DNA of 64,000 nt, from contig OX438743.1 in NCBI GenBank assembly GCA_949316235.1, forward strand, positions 37,479,242 through 37,543,241, read 5' to 3'. Positions 52,554 to 63,821 of the stretch are shown one piece after another. This stretch comes from Oegoconia quadripuncta (Eukaryota > Arthropoda > Insecta > Lepidoptera > Autostichidae). A program made the translations under genes and the position numbers. Positions within the stretch are counted from its first letter, which is position 1, and every line of letters begins with the position of its first letter. The notes under the pieces were generated by a model, which ran no database searches, was not told the DNA's origin, and worked only from the letters and a program-made list of their open reading frames with translations.

Positions 52554-52713
52554 AGTGCGAGTTTTGTCTCGTTTCTAACTTTACCATCGCGTTCGCGTTT
52601 ACCCAAAAAGTATTTTGAAAACTATCCGATAGAGGCGCTGCACATTTCTTCATATAAATCGTCACGTAAACGTGAACGCTGTAGTAAAGTTAAGTCGAAA
52701 CAAAACTCACACT
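52554..52713. mobile_element. Small MITE, about 160 bp
   Basis: Agtgcgagttttgtctcgtt, tctaactttaccatcgcgtt, cgcgtttac at the left is matched by the complement of agtgtgagttttgtttcgac, ttaactttactacagcgttc, acgtttac at the right. The target is unclear. Confidence 0.7.
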
Positions 52714-52787
52714 CCGCCCTCTGATCAATTTTGTACTTTATTTCTTTAGAATATAATATTTAAATGTAAGTTCTACAAGGTTATATT

Positions 52788-52830
52788 TTGTACCAAAAAA
52801 AAGCCGGGGTGTATCGGCTTTTTGGTATAT
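52788..52830. repeat. Hairpin motif shared with 53735-53780
   Basis: Taccaaaaa...agccg pairs with cggctttttggta around ggggtgtat. The block ggggtgtatcgg, five to six T, then tatacaaaatat recurs at 53738-53775. A short unclassified repeat. Confidence 0.5.
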
Positions 52831-54514
52831 AAAATATAATATAAGGGTGTCTATCATTCCTTAACTAGATAAATAATTAAGAAAAATATAGAACCACATA
52901 TTTTTATAGACCGAATCGATTCGATACGTGCTTCTGATCAAACTAATTTCAGGTTTCAGGTATAAAATAAATAACCTTGTATATATTAAAAATAATAAAT
53001 ACAAGCTGAGCTGGAACCTGTATCAGCTTGCATTATTATGACTAGCATTATTATTTCAATGGAACATTTTCATATACATGGACATTGTAAGCTGGATAAA
53101 TGTTTTCTTTCTTTCTGTCTTCTAATAGATCGTCATCATCAGCTCTTTTCATCCGCACTAGGGCACAGCTTCCTCACACTTAGAGAGGATATGGACCATC
53201 CACCACTCAGGCCCAGTACTGCGGTATGGTTAATTTATGACAGACTATTATAGCCACTTACAGCCACCGGCTTAAAGATTACTTTCAATTGATAATAGAT
53301 AGCTAGCTATTATCTTAATAATAAATTAGCCTGTAATCATATTTATAAACATTATTTATTTGTTTCGAAAGATTTGTAATTTTTGTTATAAGTATTTTGA
53401 TCAATTAATTTAGTTCCATGAGCTAATGATATTAACCGCCGGTTTTGGATATTGGTGGTATTTTCGTATAAATGTATGTATAATTGTGAAGCCTGCTATA
53501 CAAATTATTATTTATTATTTATTATTTATTGTATACCTGAAATAACTTTAGTCAGAAGCACCTGTAGAATCGATTTCAGCTACAAAAATATGGGCATCTA
53601 TTTTTTTCATAATTATGTATCTAATTAATTAATGATGAACACACCACAAGCGGAAGCATAACAGTAACTGAATTCGTCACAATGCTTTATTTTTTAATTT
53701 ATTTTTTCTAGCCCTATTGATTACTAAATATAATGATCTAACTGGGGTGTATCGGATTTTTAATATACAAAATATATCTGTATAACACAGTGCAACAACA
53801 CTTATTAGTATACACATTTTATTGAAGTTTGCCAAATATCGATTAATAATAATGTAATTTTACAGGTAATGTGATGACACTGATAAAACGCGTGTCTAGT
53901 CTCCTGTAAGACAAAATTACCTCAAATTTTCAGGCAAAAATTTTACCGTTTAAAAAAGACAAGTTAATATTTTACAAATCAATTTGACGCACTTCCTCTT
54001 TCAAAATCTATATTGGTCTCAAACGGAAGTTCGGATATAATATTCAGGTATAAATTCTTATCCAAAGTTTCCTTTCGATTTCTCCCTTGGATTACAAAGA
54101 AAAGCACTCACTGAAATTTTGAAGAAGGAATTTTATTTTATTCTTCGATTCATGCTTTTATTGTGTATGCGTTACGTTCACGTCATACCATATTGTTAGC
54201 CTCTTCTGTTATTGAGGCTTTAAACAGAAATGGAAGAATAAGATGTTCATAAGCCCTCGTTGTTGTTTCATAATGACTTTAAAAATGGCAGTATTATTTT
54301 TTCAGTTTAATTACCTGCTTAAAGCATTCTACAATCTGTAATATTCTAGGCACGGGTAAATGTACATTATATTATTATGGAGTAAGTGTTATATTAAAAA
54401 ACCCCTCAGTTATATATCTTCTGGGGACAACAAAACCAACTGCATAAAATTATTTAGGAAAAGACTGAACTGATTCCACCGCGATATTTTTTTTTATATG
54501 TCGGACAGTTACAC
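52831..54514. other. No recognised feature apart from the shared hairpin block
   Basis: AT-rich sequence. I looked for coding frames and SINE heads and found none. Confidence 0.4.
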
Positions 54515-54715
54515 CAATAATTTAGTCCCAAACTAAGCAAAGCTTGTTCTATGGATACTAGATAACGGATAAACATATATAAATATTTATATTAATATCC
54601 ATTACTCGGGAATTAATGTTCGTATTCATCACACAAATATTTACCCCTCGCGGGATTCGAACCGTTGCTTTCGCTGACAGGGTCACTATCCAATACACCA
54701 AATTACAATTTACAA
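54515..54715 (-). mobile_element. SINE-A2, near complete
   Basis: Tagtcccaaactaagcaaag, cttgttctatggatactaga, ccattactcgggaattaatg, tacccctcgcgggattcgaa, ccg, tgacagggtcactatccaat, acacca. Read on minus: head with ttggtgtattggatagtgac and box B ggttcgaatcccgcg, then body and the agctttgcttagtttgggac tail. Confidence 0.8.
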
Positions 54716-54790
54716 GTATTATGTATTGACTAAGAACTAAAGCTTACATGAGCTTATCTCCCCACTGCTAGGTCACATCATAGCCTCCTT

Positions 54791-55525
54791 TCATGAGATA
54801 GAGTACAGGCCACGGTCGACTATGCGGGAGAATGTGGATTGGTGGATTTGTGTCAAGTGGCTGTCTGACAGTATTTTAAGCCACTCGTTAAGGACGGCCT
54901 TCAATTGAAAAGGATCAGGTACTGAAATCTTGACTACTACCGATTTAAATGAGTTTCGAGAAAAATAAACTATAATATTAATATTAAGAGTGTTTATTCC
55001 TTCCAGTAGCGCCCTCATTGTAGATGTAGCCCTTGTAGATCGCACGAACCGCTCGCTTCTGCAAATACAATTTATGTCCGCGGCATTTCCCCATAACAGA
55101 ATGCCATAAGCCATTATGCTATGGAAATAGCTGAAGTATACCAGCCTCGCGGTGTCCACGTCGGTTAAATAGCGGATTTTTTTAATAGCGAACACTGAAG
55201 GACTGAGACGTTTCGACAACTTTTCGATATATGGACCCCATTGTAGTTCTTTATCTAGCATAATACCTAGAAATAGAGTAGTGTCCACAAACTCCGACTC
55301 CTCGTTTTTTATTAAAATAGTACTAGCTACCTGTTTGACATCAGGTAGTAAAAATCTTATGCATTTGGTTTTATTTTTATTAAGAAGTAGGTTATTTAAC
55401 GTAAACCATTCAACCACCTTAGAGATGGCACTATCCACGTCATCAAGAGTTTTCTGTCGTGTCCTAACTTTGAAGAGCAAGGAAGTGTCATCAGCAAATA
55501 TTGTTATCTCATGGTTTCCAAACAT
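54791..55525 (-). pseudogene. Non-LTR reverse transcriptase, C-terminal half (244 codons)
   Basis: The longest RT frame in the window. From ATG 55525: EITIFADDTSLLFKVRTRQK holds the FADD catalytic box. It is followed by VVEWFTLNNLLLNKNKTKCI (the LN..KT motif), FLGIMLDKELQWGPYIEKLS, KIRYLTDVDTARLVYFSYFH and SIMAYGILLWGNA, the usual order for CR1/jockey-type LINEs. Beyond about residue 158 the match weakens (RSERFVRSTRATSTMRALLE) and the end looks out of frame. RT motifs before FADD (FsKAFD, PQGS) are absent, and an in-frame TAA lies about 30 bases upstream of the ATG. 5'-truncated, non-functional. Confidence 0.85.
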
Positions 55526-55582
55526 GACTAATAACCTGTCTATTCGTAATTAAGTACAAATTAATTGTAAGTTTAATATTCC

Positions 55583-55798
55583 TTAATCTATAGTTTGGTT
55601 AAGCGGGGAAACCTTCGTATTATATTTTACAACTGTTCGGTCGTCTGCTTCATAAATATTCTGACCAGGTTTCCATTTATACCTGGTCCAACCTCTATGT
55701 GTAAAATGTCCACAAAATACGCTACATCCGAATTGGGTACAATTACGTCCCACATAAGCCTGCTGTGTAATTTCCTCAACAGTCCACGCAGGTAACAT
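55583..55798 (-). CDS. Cys-containing ORF of unknown nature (71 aa)
   Basis: ATG at 55798, stop at 55583. It encodes MLPAWTVEEITQQAYVGRNC, TQFGCSVFCGHFTHRGWTRY and KWKPGQNIYEADDRTVVKYN. Three cysteines, four tryptophans and a balanced composition are unlike random AT-rich frames. It stops 58 bases before the RT frame on the same strand but lacks LINE motifs. I do not know a matching family. It could be an old gene or TE fragment, or chance. Confidence 0.3.
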   Translation of the reverse strand: MLPAWTVEEITQQAYVGRNCTQFGCSVFCGHFTHRGWTRYKWKPGQNIYEADDRTVVKYNTKVSPLNQTID

Positions 55799-56054
55799 AT
55801 AATAAATGGAATAAGTTTTTAAGAGCGAATGAATTTGATGTTAAAATTCTAAAATTCAACAATCGGCCAAGTACGATTTTACGCGTACTCGGTTCCGCAT
55901 AAGGATAATTTTTCAACGCTTTTTTCATACTATATAATATTTGACAAATTCAATGCCTACCTCTTTGTCTCTGTTATCTGACGGCCATCTGACAGACATA
56001 GTAGATTTATTAATAGACCCTTTGGATAGGTAACCTTAAAAGTTACTACCTATT
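55799..56054. other. No recognised feature
   Basis: Nothing assigned. Confidence 0.3.
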
Positions 56055-56540
56055 TGACTAACGTTTTATGAGAGATTTACTGATTTACGGGGAGTGAATG
56101 CTGGGTATGGCAGAAGAAAAATGTAAGTAGAATTAATGCAGTGGAAATGAGATCATTGAGAAGTATCCATAGGGTGACGTTGTAAGATAGAATCAGGAAT
56201 AATGTTAATTAGGGAGTTAATCAGTGTGAAAGAAGACGTAATGACAAAGATTGAAAAAGGTATGCTGAGATGATTTGGACACAGACATATCCTCTCTACA
56301 TAGAGAGAATGAATGAAAGAAGACTAACGAAAGAGATATACGATGCGAATGCGGATGGTAATGTTGGTAGGGGAAGACTAAGGCGAACGTACCGTCATCT
56401 AATCGGAGACGTCTTAAAGAAATGCCAAGTCAAGGTACCCTAAACCGATGAGCATTATGAACAATCTTATGAGAGTGAATGAAGCAAGAGAGATTTGTCA
56501 AGCTCGAAGCAAGTGGAAGGCGTGACAACGGTGACTTTAT
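56055..56540 (+). pseudogene. LINE polyprotein C-terminal region, broken
   Basis: Frames in succession read SECWVWQKKNVSRINAVEMR, SLRSIHRVTL, DRIRNNVN, then (after shifts) MNERRLTKEIYDANADGNVG, RGRLRRTYRHLIGDVLKKCQ. INAVEMR.LR.i.rvT, then ErR+TK.IY.A...GN.GRGR.RRTy...IGdvLKK is a recognisable LINE ending and overlaps in type with 13146-13367. Confidence 0.65.
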
Positions 56541-57155
56541 GTATGTATATATATTTATGAGAGAATTAAAAAAATAATGTTATTAATATTTCGAATGTAG
56601 CCACTTTCTCCCCTGTAACCATAGCTACAAAATCCTATATTACTCGAAATTGTTTCATTGTGTGTGTGTGTTTTCTCTTTAGATCTTTCCCTACTTACAT
56701 TTGTACAAGTTTAATATATCTCCAAGCGCTAAGTCAAATAGAGATTCTTAGAAGCCTCCAAATTTATTTGATGAAAATTTAAACTCTGCAAATTAAATAT
56801 TACCTATTTAACTACCTAATTGGTGAATTTAAAAAGCATTCGTCAGGAACGAAATAATTACTTTGATTCGAATGTCTGACAAGAAATTTGAATGCGAGAG
56901 CTCATCATTAAAATGAATTTATGCTTCGTAAAATCTTGCCGTTCAATGGGTCAATAGGTAAGGGTTGGTACCTTCGTAAATACTTTAAGGTTGAATAAAA
57001 ATGAAAATATGCTTGGGATAATTTATATCATTTCAACAGATTCGTTACGTTTGTAGTCGGATGATAGATTAAAAGATCATTACGTATGCAGTTTATGATC
57101 AGATTGCTGACCGCAACAAACGAATGGGAAAACTTTAAGAGTACTCGAAGTTTAA
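56541..57155. other. No recognised feature
   Basis: Nothing assigned. Confidence 0.35.
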
Positions 57156-57425
57156 GACGACCTGTTTGATGTAGTGGTTAGAAACTCTGCTACTATACCT
57201 AAAGGTCGCGGGTTCGAATCCGGCTAGGGGCATATGTTTGTATGATAAATACAGACATATGTTCCCGAGTTATGGATGTTTTTCATTTATACATGTATTT
57301 ATTTACAAAAAAAATATGTATTTGTGTAGATTATCAACCATCTGGTATCCATAACACAAGCCTAGATGCTTACCGTGGACCTAGATGGCGCTGTGTGTAT
57401 GTGCAAAAGATATTTATTATTAAGA
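57156..57425 (+). mobile_element. SINE-A, complete
   Basis: Gacgacctgtttgatgtagt, ggttagaaactctgctacta, cgcgggttcgaatccggcta, ggggcatatgtttgtatgat, cccgagttatggatgttttt, ccatctggtatccataacac, aagcctagatgcttaccgtg, gacctagatggcgctgtgtg, tatttattatt. Reference copy for the order of blocks. Confidence 0.9.
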
Positions 57426-57526
57426 AGATTTATTCTTAAATACAGCGTAAATCAAAAATATTGCTCTGACCTGCACTCGAGAAGCCTAAAGCTAATTATA
57501 AATAATGTAAATACTAATTTCTCCAA

Positions 57527-57690
57527 ACCACCTACGCAGCTAAATGTAAACAACATAGGGTTTACGAATCAGAAGTCACGGGTTCGATCACCACTGGGGT
57601 TCTCGGTTTGGTTAGTGGTAGGGCATTTTAAATGTCCACCTGGCTAGCTACCCCCATCTTATCTAAGTCTGCCGCCAAACAGCATTGTTG
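57527..57690 (+). mobile_element. SINE-B, head and body
   Basis: Ctacgcagctaaatgtaaac, aacatagggtttacgaatca, gaagtcacgggttcgatcac, cactggggttc, gtccacctggctagctaccc, aagtctgccgccaaacagca. The 3' part is missing and SINE-C follows directly. Confidence 0.75.
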
Positions 57691-57702
57691 TTTCCCCGTT
57701 AA

Positions 57703-57900
57703 ATTTTATTTAATTAAATATATGCATTTATCCGACTGCTCTGGAACGGTGAAATAAAACATCGTGAGGAAATGCATGCCTGAAAAATAAAAATTCTAAG
57801 GCATGTGAAGTCGGGTCAGCGTGGCGGATTATGGACCCATACTCCTTCAATATCAGGGTAGGTCTATATCCTTGCAATGGGATGTTTACGGACTGATGAT
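57703..57900 (+). mobile_element. SINE-C, 5'-truncated
   Basis: Atttatccgactgctctgga, acatcgtgaggaaatgcatg, cctgaaaaataaaaattcta, ggcatgtgaagtcgg, ctatatccttgcaatgggat, gtttacggactgatgatgat. Confidence 0.75.
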
Positions 57901-57956
57901 GATATCATAAAATATAATGCAATAAGGTGATATGAGAGGTGAGATGTGTAGTAATT

Positions 57957-58003
57957 ATGTATACCGGATGAGTTCCCCCACCGTAAGGATAAAAATAGGG
58001 CAT
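57957..58003. mobile_element. MITE M3, one end
   Basis: Tataccggatgagttccccc, accgtaaggataaaaatagg, gcatat. Confidence 0.6.
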
Positions 58004-58394
58004 ATTTATAGAGCAATTGCAAGACTTTTGATAGATGTCCTTTCTGACCCAATTCAAAGTTCCCGGCATCTTATTTACATTTCTTTCAAATTTCACCAAT
58101 AAATTCCAATAAGGAAAAATGCGAAAGCTCCTATCAATTTTTATTTACCTAGTTAAAAGCATACTCAATGGAACGGGCGATATTGTTAAGGTGGGTCAGC
58201 CATAGAATTCCCAAAACACACTCACAATAGAGTCTCCCAGGTAAATTGGGGAATCATGTAATGTTCACCTGAGTTACACAATAGCAACCGTTATTACGAC
58301 CCAAAGCAGAAATCAGTCCTTGTTGGTATATTAGCTAGGTAAGTGGATTTTATACATATGTTATGTAAATAGCTTAGAAATGATAACTTGGATA

Positions 58395-58505
58395 ATGATA
58401 ACTATTAATGCAGGACCGATCGTTGTGGAGATCTTTAGAGGAGGTCCTTTGTCCAGCAGTGGACGTCTTTCGGTTCATATGATGATAGTGATGATGATCT
58501 ATAAA
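58395..58505 (+). mobile_element. LINE 3' end (agcagtgg / gatgat type)
   Basis: Caggaccgatcgttgtggag, atctttagaggaggtccttt, gtccagcagtggacgtcttt, cggttcatatgatgatagtg. Coding trace QDRSLWRSLEEV. Confidence 0.6.
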
Positions 58506-58559
58506 TAGCAAAACTAGAAAACTAATGATTTATATAGAGCCCAAACCAACTATCTAAAT

Positions 58560-58790
58560 ATATTTGATATAATTTAACTTCGAAACGGCTTAACTGATCT
58601 TCATCAAACATTGGTAACGACTTGGCCTCTCATTTAGTCTTTAATATAAAAAAACTGCACTAAAATTGGACCATGTATTACTGAGACACATCTGGATAAA
58701 GGTTGGACACACACACAACGCCGTCAAACACATAACACCCGTCGTTTTTTGTCGAGGGATAAAAATAAGTGATTCTCTATTGTATCAAAA
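58560..58790 (+). repeat. Repeat U1, contiguous copy
   Basis: Cttcgaaacggcttaactga, tcttcatcaaacattggtaa, ctgcactaaaattggaccat, acacacacacaacgccgtca, aacacataacacccgtcgtt. Confidence 0.55.
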
Positions 58791-58934
58791 TTACACGGTA
58801 AAGTGGAAACGTCATTGTCGCTTGTTATTATTTGGTACCAGGGAGTTAACTGTCATCTAAAAGGTTTTAAGTAGTGGTTAAGTGTTACACTATTTAATAG
58901 AACTATTCATTGTGCTTATAGACAGGCGACAGCC

Positions 58935-59080
58935 CCATCACGCAGCACAGCGTTAGTCAACAGCAGTCGTTTAATGCTGTCTTACTCCACTAGCCTCAGT
59001 TAAATGTCATCATGCGCTGCTCGCGTTAGCCGACAGTAGCCGTTGAATGTCGTCGTGAGCTACCAGCGTCATTTGCGCCT
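58935..59080. repeat. Imperfect tandem units of about 75 bp
   Basis: Cacgcagcacagcgttagtc, aacagcagtcgtttaatgct at 58938 and catgcgctgctcgcgttagc, cgacagtagccgttgaatgt at 59011 align with substitutions. A third partial unit (ctaccagcgtcatttgcg) may follow. The units are GC-richer than the surroundings and non-coding. Confidence 0.4.
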
Positions 59081-59764
59081 CCACACTCATCCCACTGTAA
59101 CTCCTATAAGCTAACATCAACAGTGGTACAGTGCACTGCGCCTTCTAAAAGCAAATGCTGCTCTACGTGTCTGCATTACTTGGCTCATCGTACTACAAGA
59201 AACAAACAGGATGTGCAAGTATGAAAAGAGATTTCCCATTGGAGCGAGGCTCGCTCTCCTGCTTTCGTATACGCAACGGACTGTCGTCAGTCAGCGCCAG
59301 GATGCTATCATATATCAGTCAACCATCTGTCTCTTAGCTCTTGAATTGCTTTTCATGAATTAATATTGGAATTGTTTAACTTTTGTTTTGAAAATATTAC
59401 AAACAAATTGAAAAAAGTGTAAAGCCTAGGCTAATGCAAACCTATGAAAAGCGATACAAGACTCATCCCACGTGTTTAATATTAAAGTAACTACTAAAGA
59501 CCAAGCTTTGCATGCCTAATGCGCATTTCTCACCGGAATCAGGATGACAGCACACCATTACTTAAATGTTAACGCGGCTCATGTGTCGTCTCACCTTTCT
59601 AGTCGAAATACATACACATAAAGGGTACATGACTACATTTATAATAACACAGCAATTTAGAATACAAAGCGTCTGCGGCTATATTTCGTAGGGATGTTCA
59701 TTCAAAATTTTAACTGCGTGATATCGATATTTATTATTTGCAGATTAGTTACTAACTAGTGGCA

Positions 59765-59900
59765 GTGGGCAGGGTACATGCTCGGAGAACTGATGGCCGG
59801 GGGACGGACGACCTGATAAGGTTGCGGGAAGTTGCTGAATGCAAGCCGCTCCCAATCAGTCGCATCGGGAAATTTATGGGCGTGGCCGACGTTCATACGA
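59765..59900 (+). mobile_element. LINE C-terminal/3' fragment
   Basis: Agtgggcagggtacatgctc, gggacggacgacctgataag, gttgcgggaagttgctgaat. The coding trace WAGYMLGELM then RTDDLIRL is like LINE endings. Confidence 0.5.
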
Positions 59901-60139
59901 CGACATCAATGGACATCATGTGACTGATGTGTTGACGTTTAAGGAGGTAAGTTTTTCAAACCATTATTGCTATAAATATTAATGTTTTGTCTTTTATCAA
60001 TTGTGTTCCTATAACAGTCAGGTTTTGTTAATGTATTACTAATCTTATTAATCATTATTTCAAGTAAGCTTTCGTTGGAAATTATATTATTCCTATTATA
60101 TTACCTATTAGTACATCCAGTAGTACTCTGGGACACCTG

Positions 60140-60290
60140 CCTGCGTAGCATGACATCATTTGTCGCGCGCGACGTAGGAATGAGAATGGGATAGTAATAT
60201 ATTTTATATTCCAAGCGAATGAACAGGACAAATATTTTTCGCGCAACATAAAGGTTTATCGCGCCTGTCATGCTATTAATGCAGGAATCC
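60140..60290. mobile_element. Fold-back MITE FB1, single arm
   Basis: Cgtagcatgacatcatttgt, cgcgcgcgacgtaggaatga, gaatgggatagtaatatatt, aatgaacaggacaaatattt, gtttatcgcgcctgtcatgc. One arm of the 50-kb element. Confidence 0.65.
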
Positions 60291-60682
60291 TTTAGTAAAA
60301 TCCTAACGCTCTAAAAAATTTTACTATTATATTTTGTACGAAAATTATATTATAATTCAACTTTTTAATACGAAAGTTGTTTTAGTTTTGTTCCTAAAAA
60401 CCAACTTGTCTCATCTCTACTTTCACACAGTATATGCTTAGTCGCCACGCCTTTGTAATTTTGGTCACGAACATTCCATATGTCGCCATTTATCTAATAG
60501 CTCATGAGAAATATAAGATTGAAAGCGCACTTTCACCAACATGGACTTGGTGTTCCATCAAATGAATTCTCTCCTGATCACTTTGAATTATATTGCATTA
60601 CGATAATATCTAAAAGTGAGCAAGCAAACCTTTTTCGATAGTACTTATGAGTTTCAAACGAAACAAAACATTACTTATTGCT
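60291..60682. other. No recognised feature
   Basis: Nothing assigned. Confidence 0.35.
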
Positions 60683-60790
60683 TAGTGACACATATGATTA
60701 AGTGAAGATAAGGCCGAAGATGGAGGCGTGCTCAGCCGGCCTCCAACATATTTGGGAGACTGACCCTCTTATTTCAACTATTGCTAAATT
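60683..60790 (-). mobile_element. SINE-B fragment
   Basis: Gacacatatgattaagtgaa, gataaggccgaagatggagg, cgtgctcagccgg, atttgggagactgaccctct. Diverged. Confidence 0.5.
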
Positions 60791-61689
60791 AATGCAATAT
60801 TAACAGAGTAAAAAAATCTGAGCCCATCTTAACAAAATGTGCTCACAATATTACAATGTGTACTAAACACTGTAATCTGGAAAAATACAGTACACATTTT
60901 ATAATAACTTCTTAAGTTTTTCTTACTCGGTCGCGTGTTATTATTTTTAATGCACTTCACCTGTGATATTTCTCGAGGGTTCTTTGAAACTTCGCCGACT
61001 TAAGGCCGCCTTGAACAAAAACAAGTAAGCAACGTCTTCATTCAATATAATTTTCCAGGAAACTCAGGTAAATGAATTTATTACCAACAATTTTTCTCAG
61101 CAAAGAATTCTATAACATTGTTTAACACATTGTGTTTGGCATATTTAGATGCAATGACCAATATGTGGTTAACTTGCCCATTTCATGTTCATTGATGTAC
61201 TGTGCGCCCCTTTCCCCGCACCCACCCCCGCATACAGTGACCTTTGACAGTGGAGTAGAGAATGAGTTCAGAGAAAGTCTGATGAAAGAATCGGACGTGT
61301 GTCGAGTGAATACGATCAGATAGTCTGATCATACAATCGGATACACAATCTAACGTACAATACCCGCCCTTACAGTCATTAACAATAGGGAATCGAAGAT
61401 TAGTTTCAATGGCCTAGGGACCTAGGGCCTATGTCTGACAGTGGGCAATGATAGGCGATCACAGTAGTAGGACGAGTATAATATTTTATAAAATTACGGC
61501 TTGTGTAATATATGTAGTTTATATCAGCATTCTCTCCTTAAGCAAACTCGCTGGATTTCAAGTCTTTCACGGAATATTTCCGCTGCATCTCGCAAGCACC
61601 GAGTGTGAATAGATTTTCTATTTACACTATCTATATTGTTTACAGACACCATCTGGTTACACCGACGATTTGAAATCGACCGCGATTTA
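60791..61689. other. No recognised feature
   Basis: AT-rich, nothing assigned. Confidence 0.4.
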
Positions 61690-62070
61690 CTTTTTCTTTA
61701 TACACAACGTGTTACCACTTGACCTTAACCGCACCTAATGTTAAGTGAAGATGAGACCAATAGGGGACTGGCTATATTATCTCTGATAATCGGAACACAA
61801 CAATGCTTATTAATATTGCTATTTGGCGACAGATTTAGATATGATGATGGTAGCTCGCCAGATGGACATTTGAAATGCCCTATCACCAACGAGTACGAAA
61901 CACGTACCCCTAATTGTACTCTTATCAGTATTGTGTTTTGTAAAATGTATGTCCTCCTTTTGTACAATAAAGTGTATTTGTATTGTATTGTATTGTATTG
62001 TACCCCGACTGAGATCGCACCTGTGACCCCCGATTCGTAAACCTTATGTTATTTACATTAAGCCACGAAT
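61690..62070 (-). mobile_element. SINE-B split by a pentamer-tailed LINE end
   Basis: Left part to 61910: tacacaacgtgttaccactt, taatgttaagtgaagatgag, ttgctatttggcgacagatt, cgccagatggacatttgaaa. Right part from 62007: gcacctgtgacccccgattc, gtaaaccttatgttatttac, attaagccac, which is the tRNA-like head in reverse. The insert lies between. Confidence 0.8.
61911..61999 (+). mobile_element. LINE 3' end, (TATTG)n, nested in SINE-B
   Basis: 89 bases ending ccttttgtacaataaagtgt, atttgtattgtattgtattg are flanked by gtacccc at 61904-61910 and 62000-62006, a 7-base target duplication. Only the very end of the LINE was copied. Confidence 0.8.
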
Positions 62071-62999
62071 GGAAATTACTCAGAAAGAAGAAATTAAAAC
62101 TAAACTCTCTGACACACAACTTGGAATAGAGTCTGTGCGGAATTAGCCAAAACCACTAGAGTTACCAGCTCACCAATATCTTATACGCAGTTCTTAACCA
62201 CTGAAGAATAAGACCCTTGGTAGATTTTTATGACAACTGCAGTTGAAGTGTGGTTAGTCCCATTCTTCTTCTGTTCAAACTGGAACATCAAATTCCATTT
62301 CAAATTACAACGAATTTCAATTGAAATCGTCGAACTATAATACTACACAATATATATTTTTATTATTCGGTCCTGTACAATTGTATGATTAAGCCTGGCC
62401 GACTTTAGTGAAGTGATTCGAACAAAAATCACTGACTTGATCTGCGCGGTTGACTTATGATGAACACGTAGCAAAGTGCTACGCGTTCGTAGCGATACTC
62501 TACATTCGTAACATTATATTCGAGTAGTTCAGTGCGTCCATCACATTCAGGAAAATATATGTATTATGTTTTTCGACGTTGTACGTTGCACAATGTGATG
62601 CAGATCCGTGTATGATATTATTTGCAAATGGATTTAAATCACATCACTCGCTCCTTTATACCTATCAATGTATTATATGTTTCGACTTTGTATTATACAT
62701 TCATCTAAAGTACTTAAATATGCTATGTTATTCTGGTAGTATGTGATCTATATATACTTAGTACAGGCATCAGATTTTTTTTTCCATAATAATTTTTTTT
62801 CAAATAATCTCCTTTAGTATTTTACTTTCCCATCATAGTTCTCCCTCATTACTATCATGTGAACAAAATTTTCAGTTTCATAAATCTATGTGATAAATTA
62901 GACATATTGAAACTATCTTAACTACCAGTTAATATTTCCAGTTATGAAAATATCAATTGATTTGACTGAATTGCTTACTTTTATTATTATCTTTCATTT
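62071..62999. other. No recognised feature
   Basis: AT-rich; a small stem (cgtagca / tgctacg) at 62467-62483. Nothing else assigned. Confidence 0.35.
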
Positions 63000-63345
63000 C
63001 GGCACATAAAAAGAATAGAACCAACCCCGCTCTTCCCGTGGGTGTCATAAAGGCGACTACGGGACTTTACACCAAAAAACTGCTTGGCATGGGTTCCACC
63101 CCCTAGAGTGCAATTCTGTATATTTAAAAAGGCAAACTTCAAACATTTACATATATGATTTAATTTGTTGAATATCAATTTAAATCTATTGGAAATAATA
63201 ATAGGGCTTAAGCATTTCTCTGTTAGTCAATATGTGCAAGCTACTACCGCATCGAAACCGTGGACGTTATTCAAGCATTAAACTTTTAATGTTTGGGACA
63301 CCCAAATGTTAATATTTGGGATAACTCTGACCATCTTTGGATAAA
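63000..63345 (-). repeat. Repeat family R4, interrupted by LINE tail B
   Basis: R4 blocks: accccgctcttcccgtgggt, gtcataaaggcgactacggg at 63022, and taaacttttaatgtttggga, cacccaaatgttaatatttg at 63280. Between them, 63145-63250 holds LINE tail B (gaatatcaatttaaatctat, tggaaataataatagggctt, aagcatttctctgttagtca). Confidence 0.6.
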
Positions 63346-63821
63346 GGTCACGAACTAGGTAGATGATGACTTGTATCAATCAGCGCTCATAGGTCTACAC
63401 ATTCATATTGATTTATGCAAAATTACTTCGCCTCAACGTTATTTAACGTCAAATATAATTGAGTTGCGGATAAAAAAAAAATCCGTCAAAATCCCAATTA
63501 AAAGTGCTTGGTAATAAAAAGTAACTTTGAAATCGTCGAGGTGCGAAGATAACTTGAACATTTTTAATAACTTCGTCAGCAAGTTTTCCAATGTTTACTT
63601 TCATATTTTTACGCCACGGGCGTCGATCCGTCGGATTGCAGCATTGTTTTGTCGTGTTTGCACGTTTTTTATGAAACGAAATTTTGGAATTCTCCAACTT
63701 TTATTAACATTTTAGGATAAAACATTCCGTTGCTGATGGAAACAATTTATTGTTAAATCTGCGTTTATTGCGTTGTTAAATGAGTAGGTAGTAGCGTAGG
63801 ATATAGCTACGAATTTCTACT
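63346..63821. other. No recognised feature
   Basis: Overlapping ORFs on both strands at 63449-63715 have no motif that I recognise. Confidence 0.35.

Noticed and set aside
57156..57235. tRNA gene in the SINE heads (also 2031, 21511, 36885)
   Set aside because: Box A and box B motifs are present, but a full cloverleaf with matched acceptor stem cannot be drawn, and the same head is repeated with SINE bodies.
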